This document shows, piece after piece, positions 16,230 to 24,949 of a DNA stretch of 64,000 nucleotides. Under the pieces are notes generated by a model. The model was not told where the DNA came from. It ran no database searches and worked only from the letters and a program-made list of their open reading frames with translations. A program made the position numbers and the translations under genes. The number at the start of each line of letters is the position of its first letter. Positions within the stretch are counted from its first letter, which is position 1. Source of the stretch: Streptomyces sp. NBC_00572 (GTDB lineage: Bacteria; Actinomycetota; Actinomycetes; Streptomycetales; Streptomycetaceae); assembly GCF_026341815.1 (NCBI RefSeq), contig NZ_JAPENX010000001.1, forward strand, positions 2,418,001 to 2,482,000, in the 5' to 3' direction.

Positions 16230-17435
16230 ATGCGCGACGCGATCAAGGACTCCGGCCGGGCGTCGCTCCACCTCCTGCGCGGAGCGGCGATCGCGATCCT
16301 CTGCTGCCTGATGGCGGGCGTCGCCCTCTTCACGGCCTTCCTCACCGCCACGGTCATCGGCGCGGGCGTGCTCCCCGAGAGCGTGCTGCTGCTGCGCCGC
16401 CTCGCCGGCTGGGAGCGGAGCCGGACCGCCGCCTGGACCGGGACGCCCGTCCCGGAGGCGTACCTGCCGCTCGAAGGCCCCCTCCCCGCGCGCGTGCGCA
16501 CCGCCGTCACCGACCCCGCCACCGGACAGGACCTGATCTGGGCGGGCGCACAGTTCCTCTACGGCCTGGCGCTCTGGTACGCCTCGCTGGTGCTGTGGCT
16601 GCCCGCGCTGTTGGTCGACGGCGTGGTGACCGGGCTCGCGGGACGGCGGCCGGTGGCCCTGCCGCTGATCGGCCGGCTGGCCGACCTGGGGGCCGAGTGG
16701 TCGCGCACCCTGCTCACGCCGACCCCCGCGGCCACCCGGGCCGCCGCGCTCGCCGCCCGTGTCGAGCAGCTGACGGCCACCCGGGCGGGCGCGATCGCCG
16801 CGCACGGCGCCGAGCTGCGCCGGATCGAACGCGATCTGCACGACGGTGCGCAGGCCCACCTCGTGGCGCTGTCCATGCGGATCGGACTGGCCAAGCGGGC
16901 GTACGACTCCGATCCCGCGACCGCACGGAAGCTCCTCGACGACGCACAGACACAGGCCGAGGAGGCGCTGGCCGAGCTGCGGCACGTGGTGCGGGGCATC
17001 CACCCGCCGATCCTCACCGACCGGGGCCTGACCGGGGCGGTGCGGGCCCTCGCCGCGAGCAGCGGCCTGGAGGTGCAGGTGACCGTGACGGGTCTGGCCG
17101 ACCACACCCCGGGCGACCGGCCGGAGCACCTCGACGCCCCCCGCGCCCCCGCAGCCGTCGAGGCCGCCGCCTACTTCGTGGTCGCCGAGGCCCTCACCAA
17201 CGCCGCCAAGCACAGCGGCGCCACCCGCGCCTCCGTCGCCCTCACGCGCGAGCCGACCGCTCTCCACGCGCGCGTGGCGGACGAGGGCCGCGGCGGCGCC
17301 GAGGCCGGCGAGAGCGGCGGCTCAGGGCTCGTGGGCATGCGCCGCCGGGTCGCCGCACTCGACGGCACCGTACGACTGACCAGCCCCGAAGGGGGCCCGA
17401 CCGTGATCGAAGTGGAGCTGCCGTGCGTGTGGTGA
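16230..17435 (+). CDS. Sensor histidine kinase, NarX/DesK type (HisKA_3)
   Basis: A 401-residue membrane kinase. One transmembrane hairpin lies near residues 17-50. A second hydrophobic pair at 100-150 contains a Streptomyces-type membrane sensor region. The HisKA_3 phospho-acceptor box is ERDLHDGAQAHLVALSMRIG near residue 205. The HATPase has EALTNAAKHSGATRA (N box), ADEGRGGAEAGESGGSGLVGMRRRV (G boxes, in two pieces), and ends GGPTVIEVELP. It overlaps the response regulator start by 13 bases, so the two are translationally coupled. Confidence 0.93.
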   Translation: MRDAIKDSGRASLHLLRGAAIAILCCLMAGVALFTAFLTATVIGAGVLPESVLLLRRLAGWERSRTAAWTGTPVPEAYLPLEGPLPARVRTAVTDPATGQDLIWAGAQFLYGLALWYASLVLWLPALLVDGVVTGLAGRRPVALPLIGRLADLGAEWSRTLLTPTPAATRAAALAARVEQLTATRAGAIAAHGAELRRIERDLHDGAQAHLVALSMRIGLAKRAYDSDPATARKLLDDAQTQAEEALAELRHVVRGIHPPILTDRGLTGAVRALAASSGLEVQVTVTGLADHTPGDRPEHLDAPRAPAAVEAAAYFVVAEALTNAAKHSGATRASVALTREPTALHARVADEGRGGAEAGESGGSGLVGMRRRVAALDGTVRLTSPEGGPTVIEVELPCVW

Positions 17436-18067
17436 TCGCCGAGGACAACGCCCTCCTGAGGGAGGGCCTCGTACTGCTGCTGACCTCGTCCGGCCATGAG
17501 GTGGCCGGCGTCGCGGCCACCGGCCCCGAGGTCCTGCCGCTGCTCCTGGAGCACCGCCCGGACGTGGCCGTCCTGGACGTACGGATGCCGCCGGGCTTCC
17601 GCGACGAGGGGCTGCGGGCGGCGCTCGCGGCCCGCGAGGAGCTGCCGGACCTGCCGGTGCTCGTGCTCTCCCAGTACGTGGAGGAGACGTACGCCGCCGA
17701 GCTCCTGGGCGGCGGCGCGCGGGGCGTCGGCTACCTCCTGAAGGACCGGGTGGGCCGGGTGGACGAGTTCCTCGACGCCCTGGAGCGGGTCGCCTCCGGT
17801 GGTACGGCCCTGGACCCGGAGGTCGTCACCGAGCTGCTCGCCCGCCGCCGCGACGACCCGCTGGACTCCCTCACGCCCCGCGAGCGCGAGGTCCTGGAGC
17901 TGATGGCGCAGGGGCACGACAACGGCACGATCGCCCGCTCGATGGTGGTCACCGAGCGGGCCGTGCACAAGCACATCGGCAATGTCTTCCAGAAGCTCGG
18001 CCTGCCGCCGGGCGACAGCGGCGGCCACCGCCGGGTCCTCGCCGTTCTCGCCTACCTCGAAGCCTGA
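17423..18067 (+). CDS. NarL/LuxR-family response regulator
   Basis: A 214-residue regulator beginning with GTG inside the end of the kinase gene. The receiver domain has the acidic pair AEDN, the phosphorylatable Asp in VAVLDVRMPP, and the Lys in YLLKDRVGRV. The LuxR HTH begins with LTPREREVLELMAQGHDN and ends with VHKHIGNVFQKLGL. It is the cognate partner of the kinase at 16230. Downstream lies only a convergent ABC permease, so its targets are elsewhere or include the small membrane protein upstream. Confidence 0.94.
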   Translation: MRVVIAEDNALLREGLVLLLTSSGHEVAGVAATGPEVLPLLLEHRPDVAVLDVRMPPGFRDEGLRAALAAREELPDLPVLVLSQYVEETYAAELLGGGARGVGYLLKDRVGRVDEFLDALERVASGGTALDPEVVTELLARRRDDPLDSLTPREREVLELMAQGHDNGTIARSMVVTERAVHKHIGNVFQKLGLPPGDSGGHRRVLAVLAYLEA

Positions 18068-18111
18068 GCGGCCCCGGTCTCAGGCACCGATCCGCCTCCT
18101 CGAAGCCCGGG

Positions 18112-20529
18112 TCAGGCCCGCTGCCGCCGTGAGGGCAGGAACACGCCCGCCACCACCGTGACCACCACCGCGCCGGCGATCAGTCCCGCCTGCTCGGGCG
18201 GCAGGTACGGCAGTCCGCCCGTGAGCGACCAGGCGAAGGAGGTCAGCGGCAGCGCGGCCACCACGACCCCGATGACCAGGCCCGCGACGGTCAGGAAGCC
18301 CGCCTCCAGGCCGAGCATCCGGCGCAGCTGACCGGCCGAGGCGCCCACCTGGCCGAGCAGGAGGAGTTCGCCGCGCCGTCCCGCGCCGATCAGGGTGAGG
18401 GTGCTGAGGACGGACAGGAGGGTGAGCCCGCCGATCGCGGAGACGATCGCGGCCGAGACGATCCCGTTCAGCTCGGCCCCGGGAGGCATCACCTGTTCGG
18501 GCACGACGGGGGAAGCGGGCTCGCCCTTCGCCGTGGACGCCAGTACGCGCGCGGGGTACGGATCGCTCATGTGCGGGGCCAGTTCGGCCTTCGGCAGGAG
18601 GAACTCGCCGAGGGCGAGCGAGCGTTCGTACACCGCCACCACCCGCAGCCGCTTCCGGACTCCGTCGCCCAGACGCAACTCGACCGACGAACCGACCTTC
18701 ACGTCCAGGGACTTGGCCATGTCCGCGCCGACCGCGACCGTCCCGGTCCCGAGCCCCGTCAGGTCGCCGGCGATGACACCTGGGTCGAGCGTGCCCGCGA
18801 GGCCCGCCGCGTCCACGCCGAGCACCGGAAGCCGGTCGAGGCGCGCCGCACCGGCCTCGGTGCGGGCCAGGACGACCGTGGAACGCAGCACGTCCGTGGC
18901 CGCGTCGACTCCCGGCCGCTTCCGCACCTGCTCCGCCGTCGTGCCGGAGAGCGCGAGGTCGGCGGTCGTCGCGGCCCGCGCCTGCCGGTCGGCGGCCCGG
19001 CCCATCGTCGTGCCGGCCGAGAGCTGCACGAGCGCGAAGGCCGTGACGAGGACGACCGGCACGAGCGCCGCCCCGAGGCGCCGGGAGTGGGCGCTCGCAC
19101 CGGCGGCCGTGAGCCGTCCGGGCGCGCCGCCGAGCCGGCGGAACGGCCGGTCCAGGACCTTCATCGCGGCCCCCGCGATCCACGGCCCGAGCACCGCGCA
19201 CCCGGCGACCAGCGTCACCGTGGCCGCCCCGGCGGCGGCGGCCGCCGCGGCACCGCCCTGGACCGTGGCCGTACCGGCCGACGCCACGCCCAGCAGGAGC
19301 AGCACGAGCCCGATGACGCGCCGCACGGCGCCCTTCCCCGCGCGCTTGGGGCGCCGGGCGGCGAAGAGGACGACGAGCCGGGTGATCCCCACCACGACCG
19401 CGGCGACGACGAGGGTGGCGGCGAACAGCCACGGCGGGGAGGGAAGTTCGAGGCCTTGCGGTACGACTCCGGTACGGGCCCGCAGCGCCGACCACAGTCC
19501 TAGGAACACCGGTACGGCCGCGGCCGCGCCGAGCAGCGCCGCGAGACCCGCCACCCGGGTCACCTCTCGGCCGGCGGCCGCCCGCACCTGACGGGGTGTC
19601 GCACCGACCGAGAGCAACAGGTCCCGCTCGGCGGCACGCTGTCGGAGCGCCTGCCCGACGAGCGAGGCGAGCACGAGGACGGCGATGAGCACGACGGTCC
19701 CGGAGACGGCGGCGAGGAGCTGGAGGAGCTCCATGCGCGCGGGAGGAGCGGCGAGGTACTCGGCCCCGCCCCGGCCGTCACCGGTGAGCGCCCGAAGCGG
19801 CTGCCCCGAGGCCGTGTCCTTGAGTTCGGCCCGGTCCAGGGCGGCCCGTACGCGCGCGTGGAGGGTGTCCACGGGCACGCCGGGTTCGGCGAGCACTCCG
19901 ACGGCGTCGACGGAACCCGGATGCCCGGCGAGCTTCCGCGCCTCGCCCGCCGTGACGTACAGCATTGCGGGCCCCTCGGCGAGGCCGACGACCTTCCGCC
20001 CGGCGACGGTGTCCCCGACCCGCGCCCCGGCACCGGAGCCGATGACGGCCTCTCCGGCCCCGCGCGGCTCGCGTCCGTCGGTCAGCCGGTACGGGGCCAG
20101 CCGAGCCGCGTCCCAGGACCGCCCGGTGTACACCCGCCGGTCCGGGGAACCGCCCGCCCCGGGCTCCCGTACGACGAAGGTGTGGTCCGGCACCGCGGCC
20201 CGGACCCCCGGCACCGACCGGACGACGTCGACGGTCGCACTCGGGATCCGTACCCGTTCGGTCAGACCGGCCGTCTGTGTCTGCGTCTCGCTCCCCCACG
20301 GCTTCGTCGTCCAGCGGACCTCCTGGTCACCGGCGACGACGACGGGCGCGGCCGCGTACCGCTCCACGCGCGCGTGGCCGAGCCCGGCCGATCCTGCGGC
20401 GAGGGCCAGGGCGCCGAGCAGCGCGGAGGTGACGGCGACGGCGGCGAACACGGCCGCCCACGCCTTCCGGTGCGCCCGCAGGGAGCGGGCGGCGAGCAGC
20501 CGGACCGCCGGGTTCGCGAGCGGCTTCAT
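18112..20529 (-). CDS. FtsX-family ABC transporter permease
   Basis: An 805-residue permease with the duplicated FtsX architecture. An N-terminal helix ([22 protein letters not shown]) is followed by a periplasmic region of about 220 residues, helices with the loop [23 protein letters not shown] near residue 310, a central helix block, a second extracellular region, and a C-terminal FtsX domain with [22 protein letters not shown]. Its start overlaps the stop of the ATPase gene by 4 bases (ATGA), so the two form one exporter operon. The substrate is unknown; relatives export lipids, peptides or antibiotics. Confidence 0.93.
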   Translation of the reverse strand: MKPLANPAVRLLAARSLRAHRKAWAAVFAAVAVTSALLGALALAAGSAGLGHARVERYAAAPVVVAGDQEVRWTTKPWGSETQTQTAGLTERVRIPSATVDVVRSVPGVRAAVPDHTFVVREPGAGGSPDRRVYTGRSWDAARLAPYRLTDGREPRGAGEAVIGSGAGARVGDTVAGRKVVGLAEGPAMLYVTAGEARKLAGHPGSVDAVGVLAEPGVPVDTLHARVRAALDRAELKDTASGQPLRALTGDGRGGAEYLAAPPARMELLQLLAAVSGTVVLIAVLVLASLVGQALRQRAAERDLLLSVGATPRQVRAAAGREVTRVAGLAALLGAAAAVPVFLGLWSALRARTGVVPQGLELPSPPWLFAATLVVAAVVVGITRLVVLFAARRPKRAGKGAVRRVIGLVLLLLGVASAGTATVQGGAAAAAAAGAATVTLVAGCAVLGPWIAGAAMKVLDRPFRRLGGAPGRLTAAGASAHSRRLGAALVPVVLVTAFALVQLSAGTTMGRAADRQARAATTADLALSGTTAEQVRKRPGVDAATDVLRSTVVLARTEAGAARLDRLPVLGVDAAGLAGTLDPGVIAGDLTGLGTGTVAVGADMAKSLDVKVGSSVELRLGDGVRKRLRVVAVYERSLALGEFLLPKAELAPHMSDPYPARVLASTAKGEPASPVVPEQVMPPGAELNGIVSAAIVSAIGGLTLLSVLSTLTLIGAGRRGELLLLGQVGASAGQLRRMLGLEAGFLTVAGLVIGVVVAALPLTSFAWSLTGGLPYLPPEQAGLIAGAVVVTVVAGVFLPSRRQRA

Positions 20530-21323
20530 CGGGCCACCGCCATGGGGCGGAACGGGTGGTCGGCGTGCGCGCCCAGCATCTCCCGTACCCCGGGCTCGTC
20601 CGGACGGTCGAGGCGTCCGACGAGCCGGCCCCGGTCGAGGAACACGGCCTCGTCCGTCCAGGCGGCCGCCACCGGGTCGTGGGTGACGAGGACGACGGTG
20701 GTCCCCCGCTCGTCGACCGCGCGCCGCAGCAGGGCGAGGACCCCGGCCGCCGTGACCGGGTCGAGCGCGGCGGTCGGCTCGTCGGCGAAGACGACCTCGG
20801 GTTCGTTGACCAGGGCGCGGGCGATGGCCACCCGCTGGCGCTGGCCGCCGGACAGGCTCTCCGGCCTGTCCCCGGCACGGTCGGCGAGCCCGACGGCCGC
20901 GAGACCGGCGAGGGCGCGGGCGTCGAGTTCCCGGCCCTCACGGGCTCCGGCGAGAAGGAGCGGCAGAGTGACGTTCTCCCGCACGTCGAGGGCGGAGACG
21001 AGGTTCAGCGACTGGAAGACGAAGCCGATCCGGTCCCGCCGGAGCCGGGTGAGACCGGCCGCCTTCAGCGTGGCGAGGTCGGTGCCCCCGATCCGTACCG
21101 TCCCGGTCGTCGGCCGTTCGAGTCCCGCCGCGCACCGCAGCAGGGTGGACTTGCCGGAACCCGACCGGCCCATCACGGCCACGAACCGGCCGCGCGGCAC
21201 GGCCAGAGTCACCCCGTCGAGCGCGGGGGCCCCGCGCCCGTAGGTCCGGCCCACCCCGTCGAGGGCGAGCGCGGCCTCCGTGGTGCGGGCGCCACGGCTG
21301 TCCGTCACTGCAGTCGTCGTCAT
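20526..21323 (-). CDS. ABC transporter ATP-binding protein (LolD/MacB type)
   Basis: A 265-residue ATPase. Walker A is [14 protein letters not shown]. The Q loop is [12 protein letters not shown], the signature is [17 protein letters not shown], Walker B is [14 protein letters not shown], and the switch His is in VTHDP. It is coupled by a 4-base overlap to the permease at 18112. The ATG at 21323 has no Shine-Dalgarno-like sequence. Instead a -10-like TAACGT ends 7 bases before the ATG, so the mRNA may be leaderless. Confidence 0.95.
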   Translation of the reverse strand: MTTTAVTDSRGARTTEAALALDGVGRTYGRGAPALDGVTLAVPRGRFVAVMGRSGSGKSTLLRCAAGLERPTTGTVRIGGTDLATLKAAGLTRLRRDRIGFVFQSLNLVSALDVRENVTLPLLLAGAREGRELDARALAGLAAVGLADRAGDRPESLSGGQRQRVAIARALVNEPEVVFADEPTAALDPVTAAGVLALLRRAVDERGTTVVLVTHDPVAAAWTDEAVFLDRGRLVGRLDRPDEPGVREMLGAHADHPFRPMAVAR

Positions 21324-21368
21324 ACCGACAACGTTAGAAAAGTACAGGTCAGAGCGGTATGGGGCTGG

Positions 21369-21412
21369 CTTCCCGTGAGGGGGTGGAGCTAGCTCCACCC
21401 CCTCACGGGAAG
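21369..21412. terminator. Perfect 44-bp palindrome, terminator of the tmk fusion gene
   Basis: Arms 21369-21390 and 21391-21412 are exact complements with no loop, centred on AGCT|AGCT. It begins 8 bases after the stop of the dTMP kinase fusion gene (minus strand) and lies 46 bases upstream of the ABC ATPase start. No T tract follows. A stem of this length could also form a cruciform. Confidence 0.8.
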
Positions 21413-21420
21413 GAAGCGGG

Positions 21421-24400
21421 TCAGCGGCGGCGCCGGGGGCCCTCGTCCTCGTCGTCGTGCGGGCCGAACAGCTCGTCCGCGAGCGTCGGCAGATCGTCCA
21501 GCGGGGTCTCCTCGGCCCAGTCGGAGCGGCGGCGGGGCCGGCCGTTCTCGTCGAGCTGGGGCAGCTCGCGGGTCCGGTCGTTCCCGCCGTCCGGCTGCTG
21601 CGGGGCGGGCCGGGCGTCACGGAAGATGCCCTGCGGCACCCGGTCGGCCGGGTCGGACGCCGGGGTGTCCCGTACGGGAGGCAGCACGGCGGTCGACTCG
21701 GCGGCGTTTTCAGGAGCCTTCCTGGTGCCCTTCACGGCGGGCAGGACGGCGGTCTCGTCGGCGCCCCGCGTCTCGCTGATCCGGGGCAGGACCGACGTCT
21801 CGGTCTCGTCCTGCTTCGCGATCTTCACGATCGGCGTGGCGACGGTGATCTCGTCGGGCGAAACGGTCGGCGCGTCCGGCTCCGGGTCCTGCCGCGCGGC
21901 AGACGTCCGCGGGTCGGTCCGCGGGTCCGGCGCCACGACCGGGTCCGGCTTCACGATCGGGGTCGGCCGGGTGATCTCGTTCGCCGAGAGTTCGACCGCC
22001 GCGGCCTTCTCCCGAGCCGCCTTCGCCTCGGTCGCGGCCTTGGCCTCGGCAGCCTTCCGCTCGGCAGCCGCCCGCTCCCGGGCGGCCTTCGCCGCCTCGG
22101 CCCGCTGAGCGGCGGCCAGCTCCGCGGCGGCGCGCTCGGCCGCGGCCCGCTCCGCCGCGGCCTTGGCGGCAGCGGCGGCAGCGATCTGCTCGGCCGCGGC
22201 CTTCGCCGCGGTCTCCTCCGCCGCCTTGGCGGCAGCGGCGGCCTCGGCCATCCGGCGGGCCTCCTCGGCGCGGAGCAGCGCCTCCTCCGCCTTGCGCTGC
22301 TTCTCCAGGCGGCGCTCCTCCGCCTCGGCCCGCAGCCGGGCCTCTTCCTCGGCCTCCTTGCGGAGCCGTTCCGCCTCTTCCAGACGGGCCTTCTCCTCTG
22401 CCGCGAGGCGCCTGCGCTCCTCCTCGGCGGCGGCTTCGGCGGCGATCCGGGCCTCCTCGGCCTTGCGCCGGGCCTCCTCCGCCTGCCGTTCGGCCTCCAG
22501 GCGGCGCGCCTCTTCCTCCTCGCGCCGCTTGCGCTCCTCCTCCTCGGCGCGGAGCTTGGCGAGCTGCTCCTGGCGCTCACGCTCCAGGCGCTCCTCCTCG
22601 GCCTTGCGGGCGGCTTCCTCCTCCGCCTTCCTGCGCGCCTCTTCCTCGGCCTTGCGGCGGGCCTCCTCGACGGCCTTCACCTCGGCCTCGGAGAGCGGCA
22701 GCATCCGGTCGAGCCGGTGGCGTACGACGGTGGTGACGGCCTCGGGCTCCTGCCCGGCGTCGACGACGAGGTAGCGGCTGGGGTCGGCGGCGGCGAGGGC
22801 GAGGAATCCGGCCCGTACGCGCGCGTGGAACTCCGGCGGCTCGGACTCCAGGCGGTCGGGCGCCTCGGTGAACCGTTCCCTCGCGGTCTCCGGGGAGACG
22901 TCGAGGACGACGGTCAGGTGCGGGACGAGACCGTCGGTCGCCCAGCGCGAGATGCGGGAGATCTCGGTCGGGGACAGGTCACGGCCGGCGCCCTGGTAGG
23001 CCACGGACGAGTCGATGTACCGGTCGGAGAGGACGATCGCGCCCCGCTCCAGGGCGGGCCGGACCAGGGAGTCGACGTGCTCGGCGCGGTCGGCCGCGTA
23101 CAGCAGGGCCTCGGCGCGGTTGGAGAGCCCCGCCGACGACACGTCGAGGAGGATCGAGCGCAGGCGCTTGCCGATGGGGGTGGCGCCGGGTTCGCGGGTG
23201 ACGACGACCTCGTGGCCCTTGGCCCGGATCCACTCGGCGAGCGCCTGGACCTGGGTGGACTTGCCGGCGCCGTCGCCGCCCTCCAGGGCGATGAAGAAGC
23301 CGGTCGGGGAGGGCGACTGCACCGGGTCGGAGCCGCGCAGCGCGTCGCGCAGGTCGCGGCGGAGCGGGACGCCCGCCCGGTCGTCGGTCTTCGCGAGGAC
23401 GAGCGCGGCGACCGGCAGCAGCAGGGCGCCGATCAGGGCGAGCGTGAAGGCGGCGCCGCCGTGGTCGAAGACGAAGTCGCCGGAGGCGAGGCGGTGCGGT
23501 CCGATCGCGGCGGCGAGCAGCGGCGCGGCGAGCGCGCCGACGGCCATGCCGACGCGGGCGGTGGCCTGGAGGTGCTCGGTGGTCCGGGCCCTGCGGGGCT
23601 CCTCGGTCTCCTGGTCGACCAGGGTGTGGCCGGTGTTGGCGGCGACTCCGGCCGCGTATCCGGCGAGGACGGAGAGGAACAGCACGGTCGCCGTGTCCGG
23701 GACCAGGCCCATCGCGATCAGCGCGACCCCGGTGACGGCGGTCACGAGGGCGAGCAGCCGGCGCCGGGACAGCACGGGCAGCACCTTGCTCGCGGTGCGG
23801 ATGCCGACGGCGGTGGCACCGCTGAGCGCCAGGATCAGGAGCGCGTACGTGACGGGGCCACCGCCCAGGTCGTACGCGTGGAGCACGGCGACGGACGCGG
23901 CCGCGGCGATGGCCCCGGCGACGGTGGCGCAGGTCAGGACGAGGAGCTGGAGGGCTCCCGTACGGCCCTTCTCGGCGGCCGGCCGGCGCAGGCCCTCCAG
24001 CGGCGAGCGGGGCCGGGGCGTCTCGCCGCCGGGCAGCGTCATCGCGTAGAGGACGGTGACGGAGGCGGCGAAGAGTCCGGCGGCGACGTACGAGCCGAGG
24101 GCGGCCTGGTGCAGCGTGAACCAGTCGATTCCGGCGCCGAGCAGGTTGCCGACCAGGGTGGCGACGAGCAGCACGGCTGCCGCGGCGGGCACGGCGAGGA
24201 AGCCGGTGCGCTGGGAGAGCCGCCGCAGTGCGCCGAGGTGGTCGGGCAGCGGCCGTACGGCCCCGCCCTCGATCGGCGGGGCGGGCAGCAGCGCGGGCGC
24301 CGCGCCCTCGCGGCTGATCGTCCAGAGCCGCTCGGCCGCGCCGGTGACGAAGACGGTGCCGAGCAGGTACCAGAGGGCGCTGCCGGGGGTCCAGTCGATC

Positions 24401-24807
24401 CACAGGGGCGCGATGACGAGCAGCACGATCCGGACGCCGTCGGCGCCGATCATGGTCCAGCGCCGGTCGAGTGCGCCGCCCGGGCCGGTGAGCGCGGTCA
24501 GCGGTCCGAGGAGGACGGCCCCGAAGAGGACCGAGGCGAACAGCCGGGCGCCGACGACGGCGGCCACGGCGAGCGCGGCACCCCGTTCGCCCCCTCCGAG
24601 CGCGCCCTCGGTGACGGCGGCCTGGAGGCCGAGGAGGACGAGGACGAGCAGGGCGAGGGCGTCACCGGTGCTGCCGACGAGCTGGGCGCTCCACAACCTG
24701 CGCAGCGGCTGGTGGCGCAAGAGGGCGCGTACGGCACGCTCGCTGGAATCCGCGACGAGTGCGGCGTCGGAATCGCCGAGGCGGTCTGGCTGCTCTGCTC
24801 GCGTCAT
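21421..24807 (-). CDS. tmk: MFS transporter-like membrane domain fused to dTMP kinase and a long Ala/Glu coiled coil
   Basis: A 1128-residue three-part protein. Residues 40-480 form a roughly 12-helix MFS-like module (LWSAQLVGSTGDALALLVLV at the start). Residues 500-705 are a complete thymidylate kinase, with the P-loop ALEGGDGAGKSTQ, VTREPGATPIGKRLR, DRYIDSSVAYQGAGRDLS and VVLDVSPETARERF. It phosphorylates dTMP to dTDP. Residues 706-940 are an unbroken charged coiled coil of EEARRKAEEE-type repeats passing into Ala/Lys/Arg repeats. Residues 940-1128 are disordered and Pro/Asp-rich, with repeated TPIVK and TxVLP motifs. No other tmk is visible here. It sits between an ABC operon and topA. Reading is continuous, so the fusion is real; the role of the membrane and coiled-coil parts is unknown. 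Confidence 0.93.
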   Translation of the reverse strand: MTRAEQPDRLGDSDAALVADSSERAVRALLRHQPLRRLWSAQLVGSTGDALALLVLVLLGLQAAVTEGALGGGERGAALAVAAVVGARLFASVLFGAVLLGPLTALTGPGGALDRRWTMIGADGVRIVLLVIAPLWIDWTPGSALWYLLGTVFVTGAAERLWTISREGAAPALLPAPPIEGGAVRPLPDHLGALRRLSQRTGFLAVPAAAAVLLVATLVGNLLGAGIDWFTLHQAALGSYVAAGLFAASVTVLYAMTLPGGETPRPRSPLEGLRRPAAEKGRTGALQLLVLTCATVAGAIAAAASVAVLHAYDLGGGPVTYALLILALSGATAVGIRTASKVLPVLSRRRLLALVTAVTGVALIAMGLVPDTATVLFLSVLAGYAAGVAANTGHTLVDQETEEPRRARTTEHLQATARVGMAVGALAAPLLAAAIGPHRLASGDFVFDHGGAAFTLALIGALLLPVAALVLAKTDDRAGVPLRRDLRDALRGSDPVQSPSPTGFFIALEGGDGAGKSTQVQALAEWIRAKGHEVVVTREPGATPIGKRLRSILLDVSSAGLSNRAEALLYAADRAEHVDSLVRPALERGAIVLSDRYIDSSVAYQGAGRDLSPTEISRISRWATDGLVPHLTVVLDVSPETARERFTEAPDRLESEPPEFHARVRAGFLALAAADPSRYLVVDAGQEPEAVTTVVRHRLDRMLPLSEAEVKAVEEARRKAEEEARRKAEEEAARKAEEERLERERQEQLAKLRAEEEERKRREEEEARRLEAERQAEEARRKAEEARIAAEAAAEEERRRLAAEEKARLEEAERLRKEAEEEARLRAEAEERRLEKQRKAEEALLRAEEARRMAEAAAAAKAAEETAAKAAAEQIAAAAAAKAAAERAAAERAAAELAAAQRAEAAKAARERAAAERKAAEAKAATEAKAAREKAAAVELSANEITRPTPIVKPDPVVAPDPRTDPRTSAARQDPEPDAPTVSPDEITVATPIVKIAKQDETETSVLPRISETRGADETAVLPAVKGTRKAPENAAESTAVLPPVRDTPASDPADRVPQGIFRDARPAPQQPDGGNDRTRELPQLDENGRPRRRSDWAEETPLDDLPTLADELFGPHDDEDEGPRRRR

Positions 24808-24893
24808 CCGTCCACCCTATCCGGACGGCATTGCTCCCCGCGGCCTCCGCCCGAACATCCGGACGAGCCTGTGACAGGACGAACGGAAGAACG

Positions 24894-24933
24894 AAAGGTG
24901 GGGGCGGAGGCACCTGCCTCCACCCCCACCTTT
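24894..24933. terminator. Hairpin terminator after topA
   Basis: Arms 24894-24912 and 24915-24933 pair with a single mismatch and a 2-base loop. On the minus strand the stem is followed by TTTCGTTC. It begins 16 bases past the topA stop. Confidence 0.85.
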
Positions 24934-24949
24934 CTCGCTCTCGGAAGGA

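Noticed and set aside
18056..18111. CCTCGAAGCC duplicated around the response-regulator stop as another gene-end repeat
   Set aside because: Only a 10-base match with unrelated flanks; too short to separate from chance in this composition.
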